From Candidula unifasciata (taxonomy: Eukaryota > Mollusca > Gastropoda > Stylommatophora > Geomitridae): a DNA stretch of 64,000 bases. The stretch is taken from positions 518,762-582,761 of the forward strand of contig CAJHNH020008441.1 in NCBI GenBank assembly GCA_905116865.2, in the 5' to 3' direction. The notes beneath the pieces were generated by a model. The model was not told the DNA's origin. It saw only the letters and a list, made by a program, of their open reading frames with translations, and made no database searches. Shown one piece after another: positions 1 to 12,700 of this stretch. How positions within the stretch are numbered: the first letter of the stretch is position 1; each line of letters starts with the position of its first letter. Made by a program: the position numbers and the translations under genes.

Positions 1-525
1 ACTGAAGATAGCTGGTAGATTGTTGATACATGGTAGAATACTGATCAATTATAGACTGAAGATAGCTGGTAGATTGTTGATACATGGTAGAATACTGATC
101 ATATATAGACTGAAGATAGCTGGTAGATTGTTTATGCATGGTAGAATACTGATCAATTATAGACTGAAGATTGCTGGTAGATTGTTAATACATGGTAGAA
201 TACTGATCAATTATAGACTGAAGATAGCTGGTAGATTGTTAATACATGGTAGAATACTGATCAATTATAGACTGAAGATAGCTGGTAGATTGTTTATACA
301 TGGTAGAATACTGATCAATTATAGACTGAAGATAGCTGGTAGCTTGTTAATACATGGTTGAATACTGATCAATTATAGACTGAAGATAGCTGGTAGATTG
401 TTAATACATGGTAGAATACTGATCAATTATAGACTGAAGATAGCTGGTAGCTTGTTAATACATGGAAAAATAATGATCAATTATAGACTGAAGATAGCTG
501 GTAGATTGTTGATACATGATAAATT
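1..525 (+). repeat. 54-bp tandem array, continues off the left edge
   Basis: The 54-bp unit ACTGAAGATAGCTGGTAGAT... repeats about 9.7 times with few substitutions. It lies in the intron before exon 1 and stops about 20 bp before that exon's acceptor. One frame is open through the array only because the unit length is a multiple of three. Confidence 0.95.
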
Positions 526-543
526 GCTTATCTGTGACTACAG

Positions 544-759
544 ATTCTGAAGACCTCAGTCCAAGTGTCTGATGAGGTTGTCACAACAGCAGCTAGGTTC
601 ATCAACTTCAACACAGTCACCTGCAAGGTGTCCACAAATAGAAGCTACGCTATAGCAGTCAGTAACAACCGAGTCAATGTCAGCCAGTACATTCAATTCT
701 TGGTTTTCAACTCTTCCTGTGTGAGCTGTACCCTTGGTTCAGAATCCTGTACTCTGCTG
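544..759 (+). CDS. VWDE-like: Exon 1, VWDE-like: second half of IPT/TIG-like segment, module 1
   Basis: Phase 0 to 0, 72 codons (residues 1-72). The acceptor follows TGACTACAG and the donor is GTAGGT at 760. It reads FINFNTVTCKVSTNR near the start and ends in a small Cys cluster (SSCVSCTLGSESCTLL). It aligns with exon 18 (HIVCNVTLTSSAEIQFSND...CQTCAGGVC), so both are the downstream half of an IPT/TIG-like fold plus a CxxC linker. The upstream half, equivalent to exon 17, lies before the window. Confidence 0.85.
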
Positions 760-3700
760 GTAGGTTGACTCTGTTGCGTGAGAGTGCATCAGCGTGCATA
801 CCTGTTCCTGGGTACTTTCAGTCTTAAGTGTGAGGCAGTTGATCTAGATGTATGATAGTGGGTCATCAGGCACATTTGTTCTTGGGTGACCTCACATACC
901 AATATGTCTGAGAGTGCATGAGCATGCATACCTGTTCCTGGGTACTTTCAGACTCAGGTGTAAGGCAGTTAATCTATATGTGTGAGTGCATCAGCATGAA
1001 TACCTGTTCCTGGGTACTTTCAGACTCAAGTGTGAGGCAGTTGATCTAGATGTATGAGAGTGCATCAGCATGCATACCTGTTCCTGGGTACTTTCAGTCT
1101 CAAGTGTGAGGCAGTTGATCTAGATGTATGAGAGTGCATCAGCATGCATACCTGTTCCTGGGTACTTTCAGACTCAAGTGTGAGGCAGTTGATCAAGATG
1201 TGTGAGAGTGGGTCATCAGGCACATTTGTTCTTGGGTGAACTCACATACCAAGATGTGTGAGAGTGTGTCAGCATGCATACCTGTTCCTGGATACTTTCA
1301 CAGTCTCAAACAATTGTGAAGCAGTCTATCAAGATGTGTGAGTGTGTGTCAGCATGCATACCTGTCTTTAGGTACTTTTACAGACTCAAGTGTGAGGCAG
1401 TGGATCCAGATGTGGGAGCATACATACCTGTTCTAGGTACACCAACAGACCCGAATAAGATGGTGGGTCAGTCGCGCACATTTGTTCTTGGATACACTAA
1501 CAGATCCAGATGTGTGAGAGTCGTTCAAGATTCAGTAGTGGGTCAAAATTGTTAAAGTGGATCAAGATGTGTGAGTGTGGGACAAGATGGGTAAGAGCGG
1601 GTCAAGATGTGAGAGTGGGTCAAGATGTGTGAGAGTGGATCAAGATGTGTGAGAGTGGGTCAAGATGTGTGAGAGTGGGTCAAGATGTGTGAGAATGGGT
1701 CAGGATGTGTGAGAGTGGATCAAGATGTGTGAGAGTGGATCAAGATGTGTGAGAGTGGATCAAGATGTGTAAGAGTGGATCAAGATGTGTGAGAGTGGGT
1801 CAAAATGTGTGAGAGTGGGTCAAGATGTGTGAGAGTGGGTCAAGATGTGTGAGAGTGGGTCAAGATGTGTGAGAGTAGGTCAAAATGTGTGAGAGTGGGT
1901 CAAGATGTGTGAGAGTGGGTCAAGATGTGTGAGAGTGGGTCAAGATGTGTGAGAGTGGGTCAAGATGTGTGAGAGTGGATCAAGATGTGTGAGTGTGGGA
2001 CAAGATGGGTTAGAGTGGGTCAAGATGTGTGAGAGTGGGTCAAGATGTGTGAGAGTGGGTCAAGATGTGAGAGTGGATCAAGATATGTGAGAGTGGATCA
2101 AGATGTGTGAGAGTGGGTCAAGATGTGTGAGAGTGGGTCAAGATGTGTGAGTGTGGGACAAGATGGGTTAGAGCAGGTCAAGATGTGTGAGAGTGGGTCA
2201 AGATGTGTGAGAGTGGGTCAAGATGTGTGAGAGTGGATCATCTAGTTCACTTGTTCTTGGGTCCACTCACAGACCCAGATACTTAGGGATGTTGACTCAT
2301 AGTGTTGTCTGAGAATGTGATTTATTGCAGAAGGATTTTGATTAATTGTGCTTGAGAATTCACGTCACTGTGGAAGGATGTTGACTGATTATGTTGATGT
2401 CTTTCAGCGAGACACCTGTTTCATCAACAACACCTGCTACACTTTTGACCAGATGTCTCCAAACAATGGCTCCGAGTCCTGCCAGCCATCCCTCAGTCAG
2501 ACAACCTTCACCATCAAACAGAGTAAGCTAAGTCCAGACTTATTCCTTTCACGTTATCTGATTTCATTTATGGAGAGTCACACATGGCATTTATTCTACA
2601 CAGAATCAGCTGATAAAAATATTTGAGTTGCATATTTATTTGAAAGAATCAGCCATTGTATCAGTGGCAAATGGCAAGGATTCTGTGTTGAATCAGGTAA
2701 TGAACTTGAAGTGACTATAACTGTGTGTTTAATGACAGACAAAGATCAAATAAAAACATGGCATATTACAACAACAAAAAACTACCAGCGTTAGGTGAAG
2801 CGTGAATAACAGAAATAAATACTACTATTCAATTGTATCCAGATAAGATAAGATTAGATGTGATGGTTAAATTGCATTTGATGCTTGCTCAGTTTCAATA
2901 TTTTGCTTCTAGATTAGTTTTCTTGTGTGCACATTTCTTTCAGTGGGCCATTAGCTCAACAGACAAATCCTCTGCTGAACAGATAAACCATCTCCTGAAC
3001 AAATAAACTGTCAGCTGAACAGATAAACTATCTCCTGAACAGATAAACTGTCTCCTGAACGGATAAACCATCTCCTGAACAGTTAAACTATCTCCTGAAC
3101 AGATAAACCATCTCCTGAACAGATAAACCATCTCCTGAACAGATAAAACCATCTCCTGAACAAATAAACCATCTCCTGAACAGATAAACCATCTCCTGAA
3201 CAGATAAAACCATCTCCTGAACAAATAAACCATCTCCTGAACAGATAAACCATCTCCTGAACAGATAAACCGTCTGCTGAACAGATAAACTATCTCCTGA
3301 ACAAATAAACCATCTCCTGAACAGATAAACCGTCTGCTGAACAGATAAACTATCTCCTGAACAAAAAAACCATCTCCTGAACAGATAAACTGTATGCTGA
3401 ACAGATAAACTATCTCCTGAACAGATAAACTATCTCCTGAACAGATAAACTGTATGCTGAACAAATAAACTATCTCCTGAACAGATAAACTATCTCCTGA
3501 ACAGATAAACTGTCTGCTGAACAGATAAACTATCTCCTGAACAGATAAATTATCCGCTAAACAAATAAACCAGCTACTAAATAGATTAAACAATCTTCTA
3601 AACTAAACAGATAAACTGCTGAGGAAAATCAGCATTTTTTATCGATATTACCAAGATGTAAGCAAAGGAGGTGACAATTAAAATAGGTAGATTAGTTCTA

Positions 3701-6700
3701 GTGAATGCAACAATTAATATTTGTCTGTGCAATTCGTTTGTGGTCTCCCCCAATACTGGAACTGTAGTATGTTTGTGGTCTCCCTCAACACTGGAAGTGT
3801 AATATGTTTGTGGTCTCCCTCAATACTGGAAGTGTAATATGTTTGTGGTCTCCCTCAATACTGGAACTGTAATATGTTTGTGGTCTCCCTCAATACTGGA
3901 ACTGTAATATGTTTGTGGTCTCCCCCAATACTGGAACTGTAGTATGTTTGTGGTCTCCCTCAGTACTGGAACTGTAATATGTTTGTGCTGTCATGAAGTA
4001 CAAATTCCCTAAAGATCTGCTAAGAGACAATGCTAACCTTTCTGTACCAAAATTATCTTAATGTTTCTCAGACAATTTTAAGAGCTGGCATGTGCAAATT
4101 TATTTTGAAAATGTGTTGATGATTTGCAGACCATCCTAATTTGAGAACTCCCATCATCACAACATATCATTTGACTCAAGCTCCGTACTTCCAAGTTGCG
4201 TGCCAGCTCAATCCTGGTATGTTGTTTTCATATATTGTTCCTTGTTCCATAATTCATTTAAAGGTTATTTTCATCGCATATTGGACATGGGCATAAGTGT
4301 TTTTTAAATATGGACAAACAACATGTAAAGATGAAAATAACATGTGCACACATTAAAAAAAAACACATATACATACAGATCTGAAAACAAAATACTAGCT
4401 CAGCTTAAATAGCTTGTTAAATATCATTTAACAGTTTAGTTAATATGTCAACTCCATATTCACCGAGCACTTCTATTTTCTTTATTGTAATTCCATCTGG
4501 ACCAGCTATTTTTCCTTTCTTCAGATGTCTAATGGCAGCAGGGACTTCTTTTAGTATGAAATGTCCCACTATGTCACTTTCTGTTGTTAAATCTGTTTGT
4601 TCTCCTTTATATAATTCTTGTATGTATTTATTCTATCTCTTTATTACCAAATATTTGTCCATTAATACTTTTCCTGTTTTTGGTTTGGTCATCCTATATT
4701 TACTATTTTTTTCCCCTGTCAAATCTCTGATTTGCCTGTGAATACCTCACATATCTTTAATGGAATTTACTTCTGTTTTGTTGCATTGCTCATTTAACCA
4801 CTTTTCTTAGATCCGATTTCTGTGTTTATCTTGTCATGTTCTTCTTTGTTTTTATTTTGTTTATGCTTGTCCATCAACTTCAAGATTTCTTCAGTCATCC
4901 ATTTCTTCTTAGCTTTTTGTTTCGTTTCCAGTAATAGCCCTTGGCTTGTTTTCTGCATGGAGTATTTTAGCATTTTCCATTACTCATTTATACTTTCAAT
5001 GTTGTCAGTAATCTACAGCAGAAGCTATACATGTGTAGATAATTACCTCAGTTGCATTTTAGTCTGCTCATATTACATGATTAAGATATTGTCATGTTTC
5101 TGGAAACTGTTATTACTTTTAAGCTGATAAATGTCTTCTTCAATTCTTTTCATTTAGATACAGAATTAACAATATCACACTACACACACAAACCAGTGAT
5201 GGAAATTGACAAAGTAGAACTGGAATGACAGCCACAACTGGTTTTTAAATGTTAAGGAATTAACTCCAGTACATGTTTCTAATGCAACTTAACTCTTTGA
5301 GTCCCAGAAGGTTTAGCATCACAGGCCCAAGGGGTAGTCAAGAGAAACATAAAATCGGCGCACTATGCGTTCTTTGGGCTTCTAGGCAGTAACCTATGAA
5401 CGTATCATGCGTTCCTTGGGACTCAAAGAGTTAAAGAGCCAATTCATAAATAAGCTGCAATAAAATAAGTTTCTTAATAAAGGGTTATTGGCAAAAGACC
5501 ACATATAGGGGAGAGATATAGGGGAGAGATGAAGTTTTCGCTGTCTATAAAAATGTATTCGTTCATTTTAATATATGCCAATAAAGTTGTAAATAAACAT
5601 CAAAGTTGAAAAGCCACATAAAAGATGATGAATAAATATCTAAGTGGTTGTCATGGGAGAAGAGGAAAGAAACTAAGCTAAAAAAGACACAAGACAGCAT
5701 CAAAATTAGAAGCTATATTTACCATAACAGACTAAAAGATGACTCTATCTGTCTGTCTGTAGATGACAAATGTCTCTCAGACGTCACTTATGAAGTCAGA
5801 TGGGAAACAAATGGAACCCTTGTCAAGACATCAGCTCTAGCTTGTGCCGGTGACAGCAGAATCAGTGTACAGGATGTTTCTGATTTCCAGCTGGCTGAAT
5901 TTGTGAGTCATTTTTCATTCGATGATTATATGAAAATATGTTTTGTCAATGAACAGTCATACATAAAAAATACGAGCATGTGAGTTTCATGTGTGTATGC
6001 ACAAACATGCGTGTGTGTGTGTGTGCGTTCATGTGTGCATGCGTACATGCATGCATGTGTGCGTGTGTTGTGTGTGTGTGTTTGTGTGTGTGCGTGAACA
6101 CTCACACTATTTGAACTGCTCCAGGTAACATCAATTGTTGCTGCTCTCTGCAGTGTCAGCACTGATGATAGTCCACCCAGGTGGCTGCATCAACAAATGA
6201 CAGATCTGGTTGTCAAGAATCATGTGATTCTGACTGCATTCACACCAAGGCTGTCACTGTGGTTTTCGATACACGAGTTTGACCAAACACTGGCCGCATT
6301 TTATGTTGTTTGTTGACCTGTTGAAAATCTTTATTCCTAACAAACAAACGAATGAATTTATTTTCAAAGCTTTACAAATTGAGCAAGCAGGCCCATCTCA
6401 CATTCTACCCTTCCAAACACCCATCTTACATTCAGCCCTTCCAAACACACATCTTACATTCAGCCCTTCCAAACACACATCTTACATTCAGCCCTTCCAA
6501 ACACCCATCTTACATTCAGCCCTTCCAAACACCCATCTTACATTCAGCACTTCCAAACACCCATCTTACATTCAGCACTTCCAAACACCCATCTTACATT
6601 CAGCCCTTCCAAACACCCATCTTATATTCAGCCCTTCCAAACACCCATCTTACATTCAGCCCTTCCAAACACATACCTTTCTTACATTCAGCCCTTCCAA

Positions 6701-9700
6701 ACACCCATCTTACATTCAGCCCTTCCAAACACCCATCTTACATTCAGCCCTTCCAAACACCCATCTTACATTCAGCCCTTCAAAACACCCATCTTACATT
6801 CAGCACTTCCAAACACCCATCTTACATTCAGCCCTTCCAAACACCCATCTTACATTCAGCCCTTCCAAAAACCCACCTTACATTCAGCCCTTCCAAACAC
6901 CCATCTAACATTCAGCCCTTCCAAACACCCACCTTTCATTCAGCCCTTCCAAACACCCACCTTACATTCAGCCCTTCCAAACACCCATCTTACATTCAGC
7001 CCTTCCAAACACCCATCTTTCACACAGCCCTTCCAAACACCCATCTTTCACACAGCCCTTCCAAACACCCATCTTACATTCAGCCCTTCCAAACACCCAT
7101 CTTTCACACAGCCCTTCCAAACACCCACCTTTCACACAGCCCTTCCAAACACACATCTTACATTCAGCCCTTCCAAACACCCATCTTACATTCAGCCCTT
7201 CCAAACACCCATCTTTCACACAGCCCTTCCAAACACCCATCTTACATTCAGCCCTTCCAAACACTCACCTTACATTCAGCCCTTCCAAACACCCATCTTA
7301 CATTCAGCCCTTCCAAACACCCATCTTACATTCAGCCTTTCCAAACACCCATCTTACATTCAGCACTTCCAAACACCCATCTTTCATTCAGCCCTTCCAA
7401 ACACCCATCTTACATTCAGCCCTTCCAAACACCCATCTTTCACACAGCCCTTCCAAACACCCATCTTACATTCATCCCTTCCAAACACCCATCTTTCATT
7501 CAGGCCTTTCAAACACCCATCTTACATTCAGCCCTTCCAAACACCCATCTTACATTCAGCCCTTCCAAACACCCATCTTACATTCAGCCCTTCCAAACAC
7601 CCACCTTTCACACAGCCCTTCCAAACACCCACCTTTCACACAGCAGTTGTAAATTATCAATTAATCAGGTGATGATCAGATAATTCCCCCCGACACTTTG
7701 ATGAGGTACAAGGTGGAAGAGAAGAAGAAGATGATCAGATAATAATATACATTTTATGAATACCAAGAAAAAATTCAAAAGCATTGGTGGTAAAATGCAT
7801 GGGCACACTTGTGGGCACACACATGTACCCACATACACACAAACACCCACATAATACACCCACACCCACCCACATACATACACACACACAAACATACACA
7901 CTCACATGCATACACCCTCACATACATACACACACACCCACAAATATACACACACCCACAAAAATACATATGTACATACATGCGACCTACTTACCTAACA
8001 TTTAAGAAGTGTGTCACTGCTCACTGATTACTTTGAATTTATTTGGTATCATGTTGTAAATCTTGTCAGTTGACACCAGAACCGATATGTGTGTGGAGAA
8101 TAGGCATGAGCTTAACTATTTGAGTCCCAAGGGGTTTAGCGTTGGAGGCCCAAGGGGTAGTCAAAAGAGATGTAAAATTGGTGCATCTTGCGTTTATTGG
8201 GTCTCTCTTATTGGGAACCTATGAATGTATGATGCATTCCTTGGGACTCAAAGAGTTAACTGTATTTTAGTCTGTTTATTTAAGATAAGCAGGTAAGATA
8301 ACAGTTAAGATATTGTTATGTTTCACACACCCTGTCAAGTGTGACACAACAGGGCAGGTTCACACTTCATATATGTATCACTTCGAAGATGTAATGTTTC
8401 ACCCATGGTCTGAACATGTATCACTTCACAGATGTCATATTTCACACACATACCATGCATGTATTACTCCATAGATGTCATGTTTCTCACACCCCTGATA
8501 CATGTATCACTTCATAGATGTCATATTTCACACACATTCCTAACTGTATCACTTCACAGATGTTATTTTTCACACACTCCATGTATGTATCATTTTACAG
8601 ATGTCTTGTTTCAGACACACACTCCAACAAATATTACTCCACAGATGTCATGTTTCACACATACTCCTACATGTATAACTTCACAGATGTCATGTTGCAC
8701 ACACTTCATACACCTATCACTCCACAGATGTCATGTTTCACACACCCTTATTACATCACTGATGTCATGTTTCACAATAGTGTACAATGTGACAGAACAG
8801 GATAGGTTTTATTTGATCACATTTCACACATGTATCACTTCATAGATTATCTGTGCTGTTAGAGGTCACTTCACTTCAGACAACAGCACATCTGCTCCTT
8901 GGGTGTACAGTCAACAACTGTCTTCTCAAATTGAGGTGAGCACAGATACATGACACTTTAGAAACATTTTTCCATCTTTGTGAAAGAACAAATGAACAAT
9001 CAGTTAGTAAGGCTGTAATCCTGTGTTCCTAATTTAAATTATTCAGTTTTGTCATCTTGTTTCAGTATCACCTTAGCTAGTATTTCCAGAAACTCTTTCT
9101 TTCTAGCCTATGCCATTTGTCTTACATAACAGCGCTGGTACTGTCTTATATAAAAGCATTGGTACTGTCTTATATAACAGCGCTAGTACTGTCTTTTATA
9201 ACAGCGCTGGTACTGTCTTATATAACAGTGCTGGTACTGTCTTATATAACAGCGCTAGTACTGTCTTTTATAACAGCGCTGGTACTGTCTTATATAAAAG
9301 CATTGGTACTGTCTTATATAACAGCGCTAGTACTGTCTTTTATAACAGCGCTGGTACTGTCTTATATAACAGTGCTGGTACTGTCTTATATAACAGCGCT
9401 GGTACTGTCTTATATAACAACACTGGTACTGTCTTATAAAACAGTGCTGGTACTGTCTTATATAACAGTGCTGGTACTGTCTTATATAACAACACTGGTA
9501 CTGTCTTATAAAACAGTGCTGGTACTGTCTTATATAACAGCGCTGGTACTGTCTTATATAAAAGTGCTGGTACTGTCTTATAAAACAGCGCTGGTACTGT
9601 CCTATATAACAACGCTGGTACTGTCTTATATAACAACGCAGGTACTGTCTTATAAAACAGCGCTGGTACTGTCCTATATAACAGCACTGGTACTGTCTTA

Positions 9701-12700
9701 TATAACAACTCTGGTACTGTGTAAAACCGTGTGTAGACGGGGTGGCTAGAATAAAATTGACTTTTATTACCACTCTTGAGGAGCGGGGCATTGACTTTAT
9801 TCTCATTGTGACACATTTTGATGCCTGTACTACTACAATCTTGTTTGTTTTCTTTACTGAAGGGGGTGAATGCCAATACTTCTCTGCTCTCTTTGTGACA
9901 TCTCTGAACTGATTAGGAAACCCCATTTTTATACCATATCACAATGTGAACGCAAATTTGTTTTTACTAAAGGGGGCGAATGCAAATACTTCTCTGCTCT
10001 GTTTGTGTTGATTGACTACTTCCATTTTTGGCTGTTTTATCTGTAAATAAAACAAATACTTTTCTAAATATTTGTATTAGTGAATATTGGTGCATATGTG
10101 TGTGTGTATGTATGTGTGTGTGGGTGGGGGGGGGGAGGGGAGTGGATGGGGGGCAAGGATTCTTGTGGATATAAGGCTTGCCTGCCTACTCAACTGTCAT
10201 CAGTTGGAACACCCCTCCCCCCCCCCACCTCATCCCCCAAGCTTTATACAAACTAATGAAGACTACTGAACTACGTGTGCTTCTTCTTCTATTTCTTTAG
10301 TTTCTTATTAGCAATTTTTTCAACTTTTTGCTAAACTACACACGACACAAGTAATGGCAATATCTTCAACTATTTGCTAAACTACACACGACACAAGTAA
10401 TGGCAATATCTTCAACTATTTGCTAAACTACACACGACACAAGTAATGGCAATATCTTCAACTATTTGCTAAACTACACACGACACAAGTAATAGCAATA
10501 TCTTCAACTATTTGCTAAACTACACACGACACAAGTAATGGCAATATCTTCAACTATTTGCTAAACTACACACGACACAAGTAATGGCAATATCTTCAAC
10601 TATTTGCTAAACTACACACGACACAAGTAATGGCAATATATTCAACTATTAGCTAAACTACACAAGACACAAGTAATGGCAATATCTTCAACTATTTGCT
10701 AAACGAGAAAAGACATAAGTGATAGCAAAATCAAAGACAAGAGTCTAAATGCATAATAAAAGTCAAAGGCATTATTTTAGGACAAGTACATAAATTTAGG
10801 TGTCTAGAAACATGATAACATCCGATGGAAGATATACCACAGTAAAAAAAAAAACAGAATAGGGCAGGCTGCATGTGGTTTTCAATGCATATTTATGACC
10901 TTACACTGGTCACATTCTGTGTTGTATGTCGAATTGTTGCAATTCGCAATATTAGCATGTAAGAAGTGTGTCACCACTCACTGATTACTTTAAATAAATT
11001 TGATATCATGCCACAAATGTTGTCAATAATTTTCAGCAGAGCCTTTACATGGTAACAACATTTTATAAAATGAAGAAAATGTTGTGCAATAAATCCATGA
11101 CATGGGAGGTTAGGACAAGAATTCTTGCACGCTTTAAAGAGAAAGTTTTAAATACGACAATAAATCCATGACATGGGAGGTTAGGACAAGAATTCTTGCA
11201 CGCTTTAAAGAGAAAGTTTTTAATACGACAATGAATCCATGTCATGGGAGGTTAGGACAAGAATTCTTGCACGCTTTAAAGAGAAAGTTTTAAATACGAC
11301 AATAAATCCATGACATGGGAGGTTAGGACAAGAATTCTTGCACGCTTTAAAGAGAAAGTTTTAAATACGACAATGAATCCATGTCATGGGAGGTAAGGAC
11401 AAGAATTCTTGCACGCTTTAAAGAGAAAGTTTTTAATACGACAATGAATCCATGACATGGGAGGTTAGGACAAGAATTCTTGCACGCTTTAAAGAGAAAG
11501 TTTTAAATACGACAATGAATCCATGACATGGGAGGTTAGGACAAGAATTCTTGCACTCTTTAAAGAGAAAGTTTTAAATACGACAATAAATCCATGACAT
11601 GGGAGGTAAGGACAAGAATTCTTGCACGCTTTAAAGAGAAAGTTTTAAATACGACAATGAATCCATGACATGGGAGGTTAGGACAAGAATTCTTGCACGC
11701 TTTAAAGAGAAAGTTTTAAATACGACAATGAATCCATGACATGGGAGGTTAGGACAAGAATTCTTGCACGCTTTAAAGAGAAAGTTTTAAATACGACAAT
11801 AAATCCATGACATGGGAGGTAAGGACAAGAATTCTTGCACGCTTTAAAGAGAAAGTTTTAAATACGACAATGAATCCATGACATGGGAGGTTAGGACAAG
11901 AATTCTTGCACGCTTTAAAGAGAAAGTTTTAAATACGACAATGAATCCATGACATGGGAGGTTAGGACAAGAATTCTTGCACGCTTTAAAGAGAAAGTTT
12001 TAAATACGACAATAAATCCATGACATGGGAGGTTAGGACAAGAATTCTTGCACGCTTTAAAGAGAAAGTTTTTAATACGACAATGAATCCATGACATGAG
12101 AGGTTAGGACAAGAATTCTTGCACGCTTTAAAGAGCCAGTTTTAAATACGACAATGAATCCATGTCATGGGAGGTTAGGACAAGAATTTTTGCACGCTTT
12201 AAAGAGAAAGTTTTAAATACGACAATGAATCCATGTCATGGGAGGTAAGGACAAGAATTCTTGCACGCTTTAAAGAGAAAGTTTTAAATACGACAATAAA
12301 TCCATGACATGGGAGGTTAGGACAAGAATTCTTGCACGCTTTAAAGAGAAAGTTTTAAATACGACAATGAATCCGAGACAATTAATAAACAAGCCAAACA
12401 ATTTCTTGAGGCCTCAGTGATTTAGTTTTACAGAAGACTCTTGAGATTTCCTTGGACAGACAAAAAAGAGAATCTCAGATGTTTTGAAAGAGGTGAGAGG
12501 GCAAAGACAACATCACAAATATCAGAAAAAGACAGTTGTCAGCTTTTTTGGTCATATTATGAGAACAAGCAAACTGAAAAAATCTGTGCAAAAAAAGAGA
12601 CAGAAAGATAACATGAGAAAATTCTGGTCAGCTTTTTGTCATAGCATGGAAGTGTGTCAACATATGAACTCATACATGCTGGTGAAGATCACAGACTGTG

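Noticed and set aside
4445..5127. Plus-strand frames rich in Phe and Leu
   Set aside because: They are the antisense of the minus-strand LINE fragment.
6181..6280. Possible extra exon (SGCQESCDSDCIHTKAV)
   Set aside because: It would be in phase after exon 4 and is Cys-rich, but it runs into a stop without a good donor. Exon 5 at 8846 gives the exact 30-residue match to exon 23.
6352..7683. 443-codon plus-strand frame
   Set aside because: Translation of the 28-bp array only; the peptide repeats with the unit and has no domain.
8880..8935. Alternative shorter exon 5 starting after CACTTCAG
   Set aside because: It needs a phase 1 entry that exon 4 does not provide and would delete the conserved ICAV motif.
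9117..9926. Frames of 178-210 codons on both strands
   Set aside because: 24-bp unit divisible by three; the open frames are a composition effect.
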